DNA of 64,000 bases from Pseudomonas farris (GCF_019145235.1 NZ_JAHSTV010000006.1:62001-126000), one strand, 5' to 3'. Positions 34,755 through 44,692 are shown, counted from the stretch's first letter. Made by a program: numbers and translations. The notes: a model not told the origin generated them from the letters alone.

Positions 34755-36176
34755 ATGACCCTTTACGTCAACCTCGCCGAATTGCTCGGCACTCGTATCG
34801 AACAGGGCTTCTATCGTCCCGGTGACCGGTTGCCCTCGGTGCGGGCACTGAGTGTCGAACACGGGGTCAGCCTGAGCACGGTGCAGCAGGCCTATCGAGT
34901 GCTGGAAGACGTTGGCCTGGCGATGCCCAAACCCAAGTCCGGCTACTTCGTCCCCGTGAGTCGCGAACTGCCGGAGCTGCCAGTGGTTGGCCGGCCCGCC
35001 CAACGACCGGTGGATATTTCGCAGTGGGATCAAGTGCTGGAACTGATCCGCGCCGTACCGCGCAAGGACGTCGTGCAACTGGGTCGCGGCATGCCGGACA
35101 TCACCACGCCGACCATGAAACCGCTGCTGCGCAACCTGGCGCGAATCAGCCGGCGGCAGGATATGCCCGGTCTGTATTACGACAACATCTACGGCACCCT
35201 TGAATTGCGCGAACAGATCGCTCGTCTGATGCTCGATTCCGGCTGCCAGTTAAGCGCCAACGATCTGGTGATCACTACCGGTTGCCATGAAGCACTGTCC
35301 ACCAGCATCCGTGCCATTTGCGATCCGGGTGACATCGTCGCCGTAGATTCGCCGAGCTTTCACGGCGCCATGCAGACGCTCAAGGGCCTGGGCATGAAAG
35401 CCCTGGAAATCCCCACCGACCCGCTCACCGGCATCAGCCTCGATGCTTTGGAACTGGCGTTGGAGCAATGGCCGATCAAAGCCATACAGCTGACCCCCAA
35501 CTGCAACAACCCGCTGGGCTACATCATGCCGGAGGCGCGTAAACGTGCGCTGTTGACGCTCGCACAGCGTTTCGACGTGGCGATTATCGAGGACGATGTG
35601 TATGGCGAACTGGCCTACACCTACCCACGCCCGCGCACGATCAAATCCTTCGACGAAGACGGCCGCGTCCTGCTCTGCAGTTCTTTTTCCAAGACCCTGG
35701 CACCGGGCCTGCGCATTGGTTGGGTCGCGCCGGGTCGTTATCTGGAACGGGTGCTGCACATGAAGTACATCAGCACCGGCTCCACCGCGCCGCAACCGCA
35801 AATTGCGATTGCCGAATTTCTCAAGGCCGGGCACTTCGAACCGCATTTGCGGAAGATGCGCACGCAATACCAGCGCAATCGCGACGCGATGATCGACTGG
35901 GTGACCCGCTATTTCCCTGCTGGCACCCGGGCTAGCCGTCCGCAAGGCAGCTTCATGCTGTGGGTCGAACTGCCCGAGGGCTTCGATACCCTGAAACTCA
36001 ATCGGGCGCTGCATGATCAAGGCGTACAGATTGCTGTCGGCAGTATCTTTTCCGCCTCGGGCAAATACCGTAATTGCCTGCGGATGAACTACGCTGCCAA
36101 AACAACCCCGCAGATCGAAGAAGCAGTACGCAAGGTCGGTGCGACAGCGATCAAACTGCTGGCGGAAACTGACTGA
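34755..36176 (+). CDS. MocR-family PLP-dependent regulator or aminotransferase
   Basis: A 473-aa fusion of a short GntR-type HTH (residues ~1-70; GFYRPGDRLPSVRALSVEHG and VSLSTVQQAYRVLED) with a fold-type I aminotransferase domain. The PLP Lys is in CSSFSKTLAPGLRIGW (~residue 312), with LTPNCNNPLGYIMPE and IEDDVYGELAYT also conserved. Unlike the MocR at 12791 it lacks a long linker. It is divergent from the DUF1127 gene and probably controls it. The ligand is unknown. Confidence 0.9.
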   Translation: MTLYVNLAELLGTRIEQGFYRPGDRLPSVRALSVEHGVSLSTVQQAYRVLEDVGLAMPKPKSGYFVPVSRELPELPVVGRPAQRPVDISQWDQVLELIRAVPRKDVVQLGRGMPDITTPTMKPLLRNLARISRRQDMPGLYYDNIYGTLELREQIARLMLDSGCQLSANDLVITTGCHEALSTSIRAICDPGDIVAVDSPSFHGAMQTLKGLGMKALEIPTDPLTGISLDALELALEQWPIKAIQLTPNCNNPLGYIMPEARKRALLTLAQRFDVAIIEDDVYGELAYTYPRPRTIKSFDEDGRVLLCSSFSKTLAPGLRIGWVAPGRYLERVLHMKYISTGSTAPQPQIAIAEFLKAGHFEPHLRKMRTQYQRNRDAMIDWVTRYFPAGTRASRPQGSFMLWVELPEGFDTLKLNRALHDQGVQIAVGSIFSASGKYRNCLRMNYAAKTTPQIEEAVRKVGATAIKLLAETD

Positions 36177-36232
36177 CCTTTCTTCGGGAAGCGGCGTCCA
36201 TATGCTAACTGCCACCACCCGGAATACGCTCC

Positions 36233-37816
36233 GTGAGAATCAGACAGCCCCTGCTTGCTCTTCTGTTACTCGCCTCGCTCTTTGGTGGCTGTACAACACT
36301 CAACGTTCCTCGCGAACCGAGTCAGGCCCTGCCAGCGGCCGATTCGGCGTTCGGCCGCTCGATCCAGGCCCAGGCCGCCCCCCATCAGGGCCAATCGGGT
36401 TTTCGCTTACTCTCCGATAGCGCCGAAGCCTTCACCGCCCGCGCCGAGCTGATTCGCAACGCCCAAAGCAGCCTCGATCTGCAGTACTACATCGTCCATG
36501 ACGGCATCAGCACACGAATACTGGTGAGCGAGCTGCTTAAGGCCGCTGACCGCGGAGTACGGGTGCGGATTCTGCTCGACGACACCACCAGCGATGGTCT
36601 GGACCGGATCATCGCGACCCTCGCCGCACATCCGAAGATTCAGATCCGCGTGTTCAACCCGCTGCATCTTGGCCGCAGCACCGTCGTTACGCGAACCATG
36701 GGCCGGTTCTTCAACCTGTCGCAGCAACATCGGCGCATGCATAACAAACTGTGGGTGGCGGACAACAGCGCGGCGATCGTTGGTGGACGCAACCTGGGGG
36801 ACGAATATTTCGATGCCGAACCCAACCTCAATTTCACCGACATCGACATGCTCAGTGTCGGCCCGGTTGCAGAGCAGTTGGGGCACAGCTTCGACCAGTA
36901 CTGGAACAGCGCCCTGAGCAAGCCGATCGAGCAGTTTCTCTCGACCAAGCCGACAGCCAGGGACCTGAGAAACACCCGGACCCGACTGGACGAATCCCTG
37001 GAGGAAACGCGCAAACAGAATCACGCGCTCTATCAGCAGCTAATGGCCTACACCACTCACCCGCGCCTGGATGTCTGGCGCCGGGAGCTGATCTGGGCCT
37101 GGAACCAGGCGTTGTGGGACGCACCGAGCAAGGTATTGTCCAAGGGCGAGCCGGATCCGCACTTGTTGCTGACCACCCAGTTGGCGCCCGAACTCAATGG
37201 GGTCAGCAAGGAGCTGATCATGGTTTCGGCTTACATCGTGCCCGGCCAATCGGGGCTGGTGTACCTGACCGGTCGCGCTGATGCAGGCGTGTCGGTGAGT
37301 TTGCTGACCAATTCACTGGAAGCCACCGATGTACCGGCCACGCACGGTGGTTACGCACCTTATCGCAAAGCCTTACTGGAGCATGGCGTGCAGCTGTTCG
37401 AATTACGCCGCCAGCCCGGCGACAATGGAGACAATGGCGGCAGCGGACCGAGCCTGTTTCACAGCGGGAGCAGCTCTTACCGTAGTTCCGACTCCAGCCT
37501 GCACAGCAAGGCGATGATTTTCGACCGACAGAAAGCCTTCATCGGCTCGTTCAATTTCGACCCGCGCTCGGTACTGTGGAACACCGAAGTCGGGGTATTG
37601 GTGGACAACCCGCAACTCGCCGGGCGGGTGCGCGAACTGGCACTGGAGGGCATGGCGCCTGCCCTCAGCTATCATGCCCGACTGGAAAAGGGTCAGATCG
37701 TCTGGGTCACCGAAGATGACGGCAAGCAGCACACATTGACCGAAGAACCGGGAGGTTGGTGGAGACACTTCAATTCATGGCTCAGCAGCATGGTTGGGCT
37801 GGAGCGGATGTTGTAG
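36233..37816 (+). CDS. Phospholipase D-family lipoprotein
   Basis: A 527-aa lipoprotein with a GTG start and a lipobox at LASLFGGC. It carries two HKD motifs of the PLD superfamily: MHNKLWVADNSAAIVGGRNL (~169-188) and LHSKAMIFDRQKAFIGSFNF (~422-441). Both are complete (H-x-K-x4-D). Related proteins include cardiolipin synthase C-like enzymes and putative periplasmic phospholipases. Anchored in the envelope, it probably acts on phospholipids; the substrate is inferred. A Gly/Ser-rich insert (NGDNGGSGPSLFHSGSSS) precedes the second motif. Confidence 0.88.
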   Translation: MRIRQPLLALLLLASLFGGCTTLNVPREPSQALPAADSAFGRSIQAQAAPHQGQSGFRLLSDSAEAFTARAELIRNAQSSLDLQYYIVHDGISTRILVSELLKAADRGVRVRILLDDTTSDGLDRIIATLAAHPKIQIRVFNPLHLGRSTVVTRTMGRFFNLSQQHRRMHNKLWVADNSAAIVGGRNLGDEYFDAEPNLNFTDIDMLSVGPVAEQLGHSFDQYWNSALSKPIEQFLSTKPTARDLRNTRTRLDESLEETRKQNHALYQQLMAYTTHPRLDVWRRELIWAWNQALWDAPSKVLSKGEPDPHLLLTTQLAPELNGVSKELIMVSAYIVPGQSGLVYLTGRADAGVSVSLLTNSLEATDVPATHGGYAPYRKALLEHGVQLFELRRQPGDNGDNGGSGPSLFHSGSSSYRSSDSSLHSKAMIFDRQKAFIGSFNFDPRSVLWNTEVGVLVDNPQLAGRVRELALEGMAPALSYHARLEKGQIVWVTEDDGKQHTLTEEPGGWWRHFNSWLSSMVGLERML

Positions 37817-37829
37817 CTTAAATTGCCAG

Positions 37830-37904
37830 GATCGCAGCCTTCGGCAGCTCCTACAGGGATCGCATTTCAAATGTAGGAGCTGCCGAAGGCTGCGATCTTT
37901 TGAT
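37830..37904. repeat. Second-family REP doublet
   Basis: GATCGCAGCCTTCGGCAGCT and its complement AGCTGCCGAAGGCTGCGATC flank a 30-base centre, between the convergent PLD and MFS genes. Confidence 0.88.
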
Positions 37905-39047
37905 CTATGCCGGCTGCACCACACCAAACGCCCCTTGCCGCGACACCAGAATCACCAGCCCCAACGCGCCCGCCGCCATCAGCAACGGCAAGGCATGCCC
38001 GCTGATCCACTGGCTCCCGGCACCGGCCGCCAAGGGCCCGATCAAGCAACCAATTCCCCACAACTGTGCGATATGAGCATTGGCCCGCACCAGCGCATCG
38101 TCGCGATAACGTTCGCCGATCAGGATCAGCGACAAGGTGAATAACCCGCCGGCACTGGCGCCAAACAACACCCACAGCGGCCAGATCAGTAGCGTGTCGA
38201 TCAGCAATGGAATCGCCAGGCTCGACAGCAGCAAGAGCATCGCGCAACCGGTAAACAATGTACGCCGCGACAAGCGATCGGCCAGCGCACCAATCGGCAA
38301 CTGCAGCAAGGCATCACCCACCACCACCGTGCTGACCATCGCCAAGGCGATTTCCGTGGTGAAGCCCTGGCGCAGGCAGTAAACCGGCAGCAAAGTCAGG
38401 ATCATCGCTTCAAACGCCGCGAACAGCGATACCGCCCAGGCAATTGCCGGCAAGCCGCGGCAGAAGGTCAACAAGTCACCGAGGGTTACGCTGCAGGCTT
38501 CGCTGGTGGGTGCTCCGCCGCGACCCAGCAGCAGGAGCGGTGACGTCATCAGTAAACCGACACCAACCCAGAAGCCGTAATCGTGCTCGGTGCCCAATGC
38601 GCCCAACAGCAACGGCCCGGCCAACTGACTCAGCGCATAGCTACTGCCATACAGCGCCACCAGCCGACCGCGCCATTGCTCGACCACCAGTTGGTTGATC
38701 CAGCTTTCGCCGAGGATGAAGACGAGGGTCAGGATCACCCCGATCATCAACCGCAGCACCAGCCAGATCGGATAGCTCGGCCACAGCGCAAGCAAGCCGA
38801 TGGAGACCGCCCCGGCCCACAGGCAAAGGCGCATCAGATTAGCCGTGCCAAGACGGGCTGCGAGGTGGCTGGAAATTTTCGCCCCCAGCAGTACGCCAAT
38901 GGCCGGCATCGCCGCCATCACGCCGATCGCGAACGAGCCGTAACCCCAGCCTTCCAGACGCAGCGATACCAACGGCATGCTGACACCCAGGGCCAGGCCG
39001 ACACTCAAGACAGACGCCAAAACGGCGAAATACGTCGCCCAACGCAT
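37905..39047 (-). CDS. MFS transporter (YcaD-like)
   Basis: A 380-aa major facilitator protein with about 12 hydrophobic segments. The N-terminus MRWATYFAVLASVLSVGLAL and the MFS-type loop GVLLGAKISSHLAARLG (~48-64) are recognisable. Small MFS proteins in this position in Pseudomonas are annotated as YcaD-type transporters of unknown substrate. The start is set at the Met directly before the first membrane segment. It lies next to the aldehyde dehydrogenase gene, so it may carry an amine or amino-acid product, though this is inference. Confidence 0.85.
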   Translation of the reverse strand: MRWATYFAVLASVLSVGLALGVSMPLVSLRLEGWGYGSFAIGVMAAMPAIGVLLGAKISSHLAARLGTANLMRLCLWAGAVSIGLLALWPSYPIWLVLRLMIGVILTLVFILGESWINQLVVEQWRGRLVALYGSSYALSQLAGPLLLGALGTEHDYGFWVGVGLLMTSPLLLLGRGGAPTSEACSVTLGDLLTFCRGLPAIAWAVSLFAAFEAMILTLLPVYCLRQGFTTEIALAMVSTVVVGDALLQLPIGALADRLSRRTLFTGCAMLLLLSSLAIPLLIDTLLIWPLWVLFGASAGGLFTLSLILIGERYRDDALVRANAHIAQLWGIGCLIGPLAAGAGSQWISGHALPLLMAAGALGLVILVSRQGAFGVVQPA

Positions 39048-39094
39048 GTTCCACACTCCTGTGGATTATTATTTTCAGGCACCACGCAAAGCAA

Positions 39095-39184
39095 TGTGGG
39101 AGCGGGCTTGCTCGCGAAGAGGCCATCACATCCAACATTGATGTTGGCTGTTACACCGCCTTCGCGAGCAAGCCCGCTCCCACA
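39095..39184. repeat. REP doublet (REPIN)
   Basis: Inverted TGTGGGAGCGGGCTTGCTCG and complement, about 43 bases apart, upstream of the MFS gene and downstream of kauB. Confidence 0.88.
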
Positions 39185-39233
39185 GGGGATCTGTGTCGTT
39201 CAGGAGCCCGACTTACTACCGGGCCCCTTCACT

Positions 39234-40727
39234 TTACAACTTGATCCAGGTCGCCTTCAGCTCGGTGTACTTGTCGAACGCGTGCAGCGATTTGTCGCGA
39301 CCATTGCCGGACTGTTTGAAGCCACCGAACGGCGCGGTCATGTCGCCGCCATCGTACTGGTTGACCCACACGCTACCGGCACGCAAAGCCTTGGCGGTCA
39401 GGTGAGCCTTGGAGATGTCGGCAGTCCAGACTGCAGCAGCCAAACCGTATGGCGTGTCGTTGGCGATCTGGATGGCTTCTTCAGCGCTGTCGAAGGTGAT
39501 GACCGACAACACCGGACCGAAGATTTCTTCCTGAGCGATTTTCATCGCATTGCTCACGCCATCGAAAATCGTCGGCTCGACGTAGGTGCCACCGGTTTCC
39601 TGAAGAATGCGCTTGCCGCCAGCCACCAGTTTGGCGCCATCGGTGTGACCGGATTCGATGTAGGACAACACAGTGTTCATCTGCTGGGTGTCCACCAGTG
39701 CACCGACGTTGGTCGCAGGGTCCAGCGGATTGCCCGGCTTCCAGGTTTTCAGGGCTTCGATCACCAGCGGCAGGAATTTGTCCTTGATCGAACGCTCGAC
39801 CAACAGGCGCGAACCAGCAGTGCAGACTTCGCCCTGGTTGAAGGCGATGGCACCGGCAGCGGCTTCGGCGGCGGCTTGCAGGTCCGGCGCATCGGCAAAC
39901 ACGATGTTCGGGCTCTTGCCGCCAGCTTCGAGCCAGACACGCTTCATGTTCGACTCACCGGAGTAGATCAGCAGTTGCTTGGCAATCTTGGTAGAACCGG
40001 TGAACACCAGGGTGTCGACGTCGTTATGCAGGGCCAAGGCCTTGCCGACGGTGTGGCCGTAACCCGGCAGCACGTTCAGCACACCTTTCGGGATGCCGGC
40101 TTCAACGGCCAGCGCTGCAAGGCGAATGGCAGTCAGCGGCGACTTTTCGGAAGGCTTGAGGATCACCGAGTTACCGGTGGACAGTGCCGGGCCGAGTTTC
40201 CAGCAGGCCATCATCAACGGGAAGTTCCATGGCACGATCGCGCCGACCACGCCGACCGGCTCACGAGTCACCAGACCCAGCTGATCATGCGGAGTGGCAG
40301 CGACTTCGTCGTAGATCTTGTCGATGGCTTCACCGCTCCAGCTCAGGGCTTGCGCCGCGCCGGGAACGTCGATGTACAGGGAATCGCTGATCGGCTTGCC
40401 CATGTCCAGGGTTTCGAGCAGGGCCAGCTCTTCGGCGTGCTGTTTCAGCAGCCCGGCGAAACGAATCATGGTGGCTTTGCGTTTGGTCGGCGCCAGGCGC
40501 GACCAGGCGCCGGAATTGAAAGTGGCGCGGGCGTTGTCCACGGCACGCTGGGCATCGGCGGCGTCACAGCTGGCAATCTTGCCCAGCAGACGGCCATCGA
40601 CGGGACTGATGCACTCGAAGGTCTCACCGGAGACGGCATCGGTGTATTCGCCATTGATGTAGGCGCGGCCTTCGATCTTCAGATCGCGAGCCCGTTGTTC
40701 CCAGTCGGCACGAGTCAGGGTGGTCAT
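39234..40727 (-). CDS. kauB: Aldehyde dehydrogenase KauB/PuuC type
   Basis: A 497-aa NAD(P)-dependent aldehyde dehydrogenase. Motifs: PWNFPLMMACWKLGPAL (~169-185), FTGSTKIAKQLL, catalytic Glu in VWLEAGGKSPNIVF (~269-282), catalytic Cys in NQGEVCTAGSRLLVE (~297-311), EEIFGPVLSVITF. In Pseudomonas KauB oxidises 4-guanidinobutyraldehyde, 4-aminobutyraldehyde and related products of arginine and polyamine breakdown. The position matches PA5312. Together with the PuuB-like oxidase it can form an amine-to-acid route. Confidence 0.92.
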   Translation of the reverse strand: MTTLTRADWEQRARDLKIEGRAYINGEYTDAVSGETFECISPVDGRLLGKIASCDAADAQRAVDNARATFNSGAWSRLAPTKRKATMIRFAGLLKQHAEELALLETLDMGKPISDSLYIDVPGAAQALSWSGEAIDKIYDEVAATPHDQLGLVTREPVGVVGAIVPWNFPLMMACWKLGPALSTGNSVILKPSEKSPLTAIRLAALAVEAGIPKGVLNVLPGYGHTVGKALALHNDVDTLVFTGSTKIAKQLLIYSGESNMKRVWLEAGGKSPNIVFADAPDLQAAAEAAAGAIAFNQGEVCTAGSRLLVERSIKDKFLPLVIEALKTWKPGNPLDPATNVGALVDTQQMNTVLSYIESGHTDGAKLVAGGKRILQETGGTYVEPTIFDGVSNAMKIAQEEIFGPVLSVITFDSAEEAIQIANDTPYGLAAAVWTADISKAHLTAKALRAGSVWVNQYDGGDMTAPFGGFKQSGNGRDKSLHAFDKYTELKATWIKL

Positions 40728-40954
40728 TCGAGTGTCCTCCTCTTATTGAATACGACTGCCCCGCGTTCTATGCGGGTGCTGTCAGGAATTCTGCCCGGCC
40801 AGCCTGCTTTTCGGCTCAAGGCAACCGTTACCCTAAACCAGCGGCCGGTAATGTTTCAATATATTTGACACAAGGCTGGCAAACGGCCTTGCGATGTTCA
40901 TTTTAATAAACATAGACTTTCAACTTTCCAGCGCAATCACGGGGGAATACCAGC

Positions 40955-41317
40955 ATGAGCATTCAGGATATCGTCGATTTCAGCCAGGCCAACACCCAGC
41001 CCGATCGTTATCGGCCCGACCCTGCAAAAGTCCTCAAGGGTGACCCCGAGCAAGCGGTGTACAACCACTACAACAGCCCGTGCGGCCAGATGAGTGCAGG
41101 TGTCTGGGAAGGCGAAGTCGGCCAGTGGCTAGTGAACTACACCGAGCACGAATACTGCGAAATCGTTCAGGGGGTTTCAGTGCTGCGCGACGCCGATGGC
41201 AACGCCAAGACTCTGCGTGTGGGCGATCGCTTCGTGATTCCGGCCGGTTTCAAAGGCACCTGGGAAGTGCTGGAGCCGTGCCGCAAGATCTATGTGGTGT
41301 TTGAACAGAAGGCTTGA
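40955..41317 (+). CDS. Cupin domain protein (DUF861 type)
   Basis: A 120-aa single-domain cupin (Cupin_3). The conserved parts are GQWLVNYTEHEYCEIVQGVS (~52-71), where His and Glu suggest a metal site, and GDRFVIPAGFKGTWEVLEPC (~91-110). It is expected to be a cytosolic metal-binding enzyme or regulator. It is divergent from kauB and in P. aeruginosa a comparable gene lies at the same site, so polyamine catabolism is a guess. Ribosome-binding site: GGGGGAATACCAGC. Confidence 0.85.
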   Translation: MSIQDIVDFSQANTQPDRYRPDPAKVLKGDPEQAVYNHYNSPCGQMSAGVWEGEVGQWLVNYTEHEYCEIVQGVSVLRDADGNAKTLRVGDRFVIPAGFKGTWEVLEPCRKIYVVFEQKA

Positions 41318-41340
41318 GGATTTGTGTTGCCCTCACCAAC

Positions 41341-41367
41341 CTCATCGCGAGCAGGCTCGCGATGAGG
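41341..41367. repeat. Short REP-derived palindrome
   Basis: CTCATCGCGAGCAGGCTCGC followed by GATGAGG is a compact palindrome made from the REP core seen at 1691. It follows the cupin gene and lies before the rpmG terminator. Confidence 0.7.
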
Positions 41368-41400
41368 CCCTGCCAGACAACACTAAACCCATAGGCAACA

Positions 41401-41435
41401 AAAAAGGCCCGTATCTCGCGATACGGGCCTTTTTC
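41401..41435. terminator. Bidirectional terminator after rpmBG
   Basis: AAAAAGGCCCGTATC / GATACGGGCCTTTTT is a long GC stem with A and T tracts on both sides. It can end rpmBG transcription on the minus strand and the cupin gene on the plus strand. Confidence 0.88.
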
Positions 41436-41453
41436 GTAAGAGGGAAAAATCAA

Positions 41454-41609
41454 TTACTTGATTTTGCCTTCTTTGTAGATCACGTGCTTACGAACAACCG
41501 GATCAAATTTCTTGATCTCGATTTTGTCCGGAGTAGTGCGCTTGTTCTTGTCGGTAGTGTAGAAGTGACCAGTACCGGCGCTCGAAATCAAACGAATCAA
41601 TTCACGCAT
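41454..41609 (-). CDS. rpmG: 50S ribosomal protein L33
   Basis: A 51-aa protein beginning [20 protein letters not shown] and ending VIYKEGKIK, the Cys-free L33 form without a zinc ribbon. It is read between the stop TAA at 41454-41456 and the ATG at 41607-41609, directly after rpmB on the minus strand with an 11-base gap. Confidence 0.96.
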   Translation of the reverse strand: MRELIRLISSAGTGHFYTTDKNKRTTPDKIEIKKFDPVVRKHVIYKEGKIK

Positions 41610-41620
41610 GATTAGCTCCC

Positions 41621-41854
41621 TTAGATCTTGCCGGCTTTGCGGATTTCGGCCAGCACGACAGTGATGCCACGCTTGTCGATGATACGCATGCCTTTGGCAG
41701 ATACGCGCAGACGCACGAAACGTTTCTCTTCTTCAACCCAGAAGCGGTGATGCTGCAGGTTCGGCAGGAAACGACGACGGGTTTTGTTGTTTGCGTGGGA
41801 AATGTTATTCCCAGTCACCGGACCCTTACCGGTAACTTGACATACTCTCGACAT
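41621..41854 (-). CDS. rpmB: 50S ribosomal protein L28
   Basis: A 77-aa L28 protein: [20 protein letters not shown], followed by [17 protein letters not shown] and a C-terminus ending EIRKAGKI. It is part of the large ribosomal subunit and is co-transcribed with rpmG. The only Cys (VCQVTG) leaves no zinc site. Confidence 0.97.
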   Translation of the reverse strand: MSRVCQVTGKGPVTGNNISHANNKTRRRFLPNLQHHRFWVEEEKRFVRLRVSAKGMRIIDKRGITVVLAEIRKAGKI

Positions 41855-42002
41855 GCCTCAGCCCTCTAAAACCACATGCCCAACCCGGCATGGGTTGGCC
41901 GCTTAATCTCTCAGTCATTTGGCGCCAGGCGCCGCGTTTCTTTAGAGGTCTTACCGGCTACACCTACAGTGAAGGAACCGGGCCCCTAGAAAAGAGCGCT
42001 GC

Positions 42003-42031
42003 TTTATACCAGAAAGACCAGAGAGCAACAA
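42003..42031 (-). promoter_or_regulatory. Sigma-70 promoter of rpmBG
   Basis: On the minus strand TTGTTG is followed after exactly 17 bases by TATAAA. Transcription would begin near 41995, leaving a leader of about 140 bases that contains a hairpin (CATGCC / GGCATG, 41876-41897 region) close to rpmB, a possible site for control. Confidence 0.65.
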
Positions 42032-42298
42032 CAATCGATGTGCATTGAATCAACAAAAACCCCATTTTTCGGGCTCGGAGCGCCTTGGACAAAGGCTGTC
42101 GTCGATGGAGACCGCTCGTCGCAGAAAATCAGCCAGAAGGCCAATCAGGGTTTTCCTCGGTCAGCACTCACCGAAAACAACGCACATAGTCCCCTTAAAA
42201 TGAAAAAGGGGATAGTCATTTGCAAAAGAGCCCACTAGGGTAAGCCTTTTCCAGACTGCACTTGCAGATGGGCCTTCGATCTGTAAAGGAATCCGACC
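42032..42298. other. Intergenic region upstream of rpmB and the peptide-binding gene
   Basis: About 270 bp between the rpmBG promoter and the next plus-strand gene. It must carry the promoter of the substrate-binding protein gene. I see no RNA gene, REP unit or convincing ORF; a 66-codon frame here shows no protein-like character. Confidence 0.4.
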
Positions 42299-43885
42299 AT
42301 GCGCCTCGCTGCCCTACCGCTGCTGTTCGCCCCGCTTCTATTGAGCCCCCTGGCCCATGCTGCCGCCTTGAGCGTCTGCACTGAAGCCAGCCCGGAAGGG
42401 TTCGATGTGGTGCAATACAACTCGCTGACCACCACCAATGCCTCGGCCGATGTGCTGATGGACCGCCTGGTGGACTTCGATACGGTCAGCGGCAAAGTGG
42501 TCGCCAGCCTGGCGGACAGCTGGGAAGTCACGCCCGACGGCCTGACCTACGTCTTCAAGTTGCACCCGCAGGTGAAATTTCACCGTACCGAATACTTCAA
42601 CCCGACACGTAACCTGACCGCCGAAGATGTGAAGTTCAGCTTCGACCGCATGCTCGACCCGGCGAACCCGTGGCACAAAGTCGCCCAGAGCGGCTTCCCG
42701 CACGCCCAGTCGATGCAGTTACCGGCGTTGATCAAGAAGATCGACGCATTGGACCCGCTTACCATCCGCGTCACCCTTGATCACCCGGACTCGACTTTCC
42801 TGCCAACCCTGACCATGGGTTTCGCCTCGATCTATTCGGCTGAGTACGCGGACAAACTGCTGAAGGCCGGCACCCCGGAGAAACTCAACAGCCAGCCGAT
42901 CGGCAGCGGCCCGTTCATCTTCACGCGCTTCCAGAAAGACGCCTCGATTCGCTACAAGGCCAACCCGGATTACTTCCGTGGCAAGCCGTCGGTTGACCCG
43001 CTGATCTTCGCCATCACTCCGGACGCCAACGTGCGCTTGCAGAAGCTGCGCCGCAACGAGTGTCAGATCGCCCTGTCGCCCAAACCGCTGGACGTACAGG
43101 CCGCGCACAAAGAGCCGACCCTGAAAGTCGAAAAGACTGACGCCTTCATGACCGCATTCGTTGGCATCAACAGCCAGCATCCGCCGCTGGACAAACCTGA
43201 AGTGCGCCAGGCCATCAACCTGGCGTTCGACAAGGCCAATTACATCAAGGCCGTGTTCGAAGACACCGCTGAACCCGCCAATGGCCCATATCCGCCCAAC
43301 ACCTGGAGCTACGCCAAAAACCTCTCGGGCTATCCCCATGATGTCGAGAAAGCCCGCGCTTTGATGGCGAAGGCGGGACTCAAGAGTGGTTTCCAGACCA
43401 CCATCTGGACCCGCCCTTCCGGCAGCCTGCTGAACCCCAATCCGAGCCTCGGTGCGCAATTGCTGCAGTCCGACCTGGCGGAAATCGGCATCCAGGCAGA
43501 GATTCGCGTGATCGAATGGGGCGAGCTGATTCGCCGCGCCAAGGCCGGCGAGCACGACCTGTTGTTCATGGGCTGGGCCGGCGATAACGGTGACCCGGAC
43601 AACTTCCTCACGCCGCAGTTTTCTTGCGCGGGGGTCAAATCCGGCACCAACTTCGCCCGCTACTGCAACCAGGACCTGGACAAGCTGATCAGCGCCGGCA
43701 AGACCACCGGCGAGCAAGGTGTACGCACCAAGCTCTACGAACAGGCCCAGGCGCAGATCCAGCAACAGGCGTTGTGGCTGCCACTGGCGCACCCGACGGC
43801 CTTTGCGCTGACACGCAAGGATGTGCAGGGTTATCAGGTCAGCCCGTTCGGTCGTCAGGATTACTCGAAGGTCAACCTCAAGTAA
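42299..43885 (+). CDS. ABC transporter substrate-binding protein, peptide type (DppA-like)
   Basis: A 528-aa periplasmic binding protein of the SBP_bac_5 family. The signal peptide is LPLLFAPLLLSPLAHA; the mature part has SLADSWEVTPDGLTYVFKL (~72-90), LTAEDVKFSFDRMLDP (~101-116) and NPDYFRGKPSVDPL. It probably captures di- or oligopeptides. No permease or ATPase genes follow; in P. aeruginosa PA5317 is an orphan binding protein of the same kind and shares the dipeptide permease encoded elsewhere. A REP doublet follows. Confidence 0.9.
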   Translation: MRLAALPLLFAPLLLSPLAHAAALSVCTEASPEGFDVVQYNSLTTTNASADVLMDRLVDFDTVSGKVVASLADSWEVTPDGLTYVFKLHPQVKFHRTEYFNPTRNLTAEDVKFSFDRMLDPANPWHKVAQSGFPHAQSMQLPALIKKIDALDPLTIRVTLDHPDSTFLPTLTMGFASIYSAEYADKLLKAGTPEKLNSQPIGSGPFIFTRFQKDASIRYKANPDYFRGKPSVDPLIFAITPDANVRLQKLRRNECQIALSPKPLDVQAAHKEPTLKVEKTDAFMTAFVGINSQHPPLDKPEVRQAINLAFDKANYIKAVFEDTAEPANGPYPPNTWSYAKNLSGYPHDVEKARALMAKAGLKSGFQTTIWTRPSGSLLNPNPSLGAQLLQSDLAEIGIQAEIRVIEWGELIRRAKAGEHDLLFMGWAGDNGDPDNFLTPQFSCAGVKSGTNFARYCNQDLDKLISAGKTTGEQGVRTKLYEQAQAQIQQQALWLPLAHPTAFALTRKDVQGYQVSPFGRQDYSKVNLK

Positions 43886-43905
43886 TCCGCCCCGCCACAA
43901 CCCCC

Positions 43906-43995
43906 TGTGGGAGCGGGCTTGCTCGCGAAAGCGGTCTGTCAGTAGACATTGATATCGACTGACACGACGCCTTCGCGAGCAAGCCCGCTCCCACA
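43906..43995. repeat. REP doublet (REPIN)
   Basis: Inverted TGTGGGAGCGGGCTTGCTCG and complement, with inner ACATTGATATCGACTGACA, between the binding-protein gene and convergent radC. Confidence 0.9.
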
Positions 43996-44017
43996 GGGGT
44001 TGCTTACCTCTAGCCTC

Positions 44018-44692
44018 TTACATCCACCCATACTCGGCCATGGACAGCGGATCGCCGTCACCAACTATGAAATGGTCGAGCACCCGCACATCGATCAGAT
44101 CCAAGGCCTCTTGCAGGCGCTTGGTCAGCATTCGGTCGGCTTGACTGGGGTCTGGGTTACCCGACGGATGGTTGTGACACAGGATCAGCGCTGCGGCGTT
44201 GTGAGCCAGGGCGCGCTTGACCACCTGCCGCGGATAAACGCTGGTGCTGTCGATGGAGCCGCGAAACAGCGCCTCAAAGGCCAGCACCCGGTGCTTGGAA
44301 TCGAGAAACAGGCAACCAAACACCTCGTGAGGCTCATGGCGCAGCATCGACTTGAGGTAGTCACGCACCGCCAATGGATTCTCCAGCACCGAGTTGTGAC
44401 GCAAGCGCTCGGCCAGATGCCGCCGGGCCATTTCCAGCACTGCCTGCAACTGGGCGAACTTTGCCGGCCCAAGGCCAAGCTGACCGCTGAAGGTCGGCTG
44501 ATCGGCCTCCAGCAAGGTGCGCAGGCTGCCAAATTGATGCAGCAGGTGTCGCGCCAGATCGACCGCGCTTTTACCGGACACGCCGGTTCGTAGAAAGATT
44601 GCCAGCAACTCGGCGTCTGAAAGACTTGCCGATCCCTGCTCAAGTAGCTTCTCCCGCGGTCGCTCCGCCGCCGGCCAATCGCGAATGCTCAT
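44018..44692 (-). CDS. radC: RadC family protein (JAMM domain)
   Basis: A 224-aa RadC. N-terminal helix-hairpin-helix part ([20 protein letters not shown], ~12-31) and a C-terminal JAB/MPN metalloprotease-like domain with the signature [16 protein letters not shown] (His-x-His and Asp, ~residues 173-188). Despite the historical name, DNA repair function is doubtful. It is divergent from coaBC with ~135 bp between starts, as in other gammaproteobacteria. Confidence 0.95.
   Translation of the reverse strand: MSIRDWPAAERPREKLLEQGSASLSDAELLAIFLRTGVSGKSAVDLARHLLHQFGSLRTLLEADQPTFSGQLGLGPAKFAQLQAVLEMARRHLAERLRHNSVLENPLAVRDYLKSMLRHEPHEVFGCLFLDSKHRVLAFEALFRGSIDSTSVYPRQVVKRALAHNAAALILCHNHPSGNPDPSQADRMLTKRLQEALDLIDVRVLDHFIVGDGDPLSMAEYGWM

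Noticed and set aside
38583..40868. 761-codon plus-strand frame across the MFS and kauB genes
   Set aside because: It is antisense to two genes with clear domains and crosses a REP doublet.
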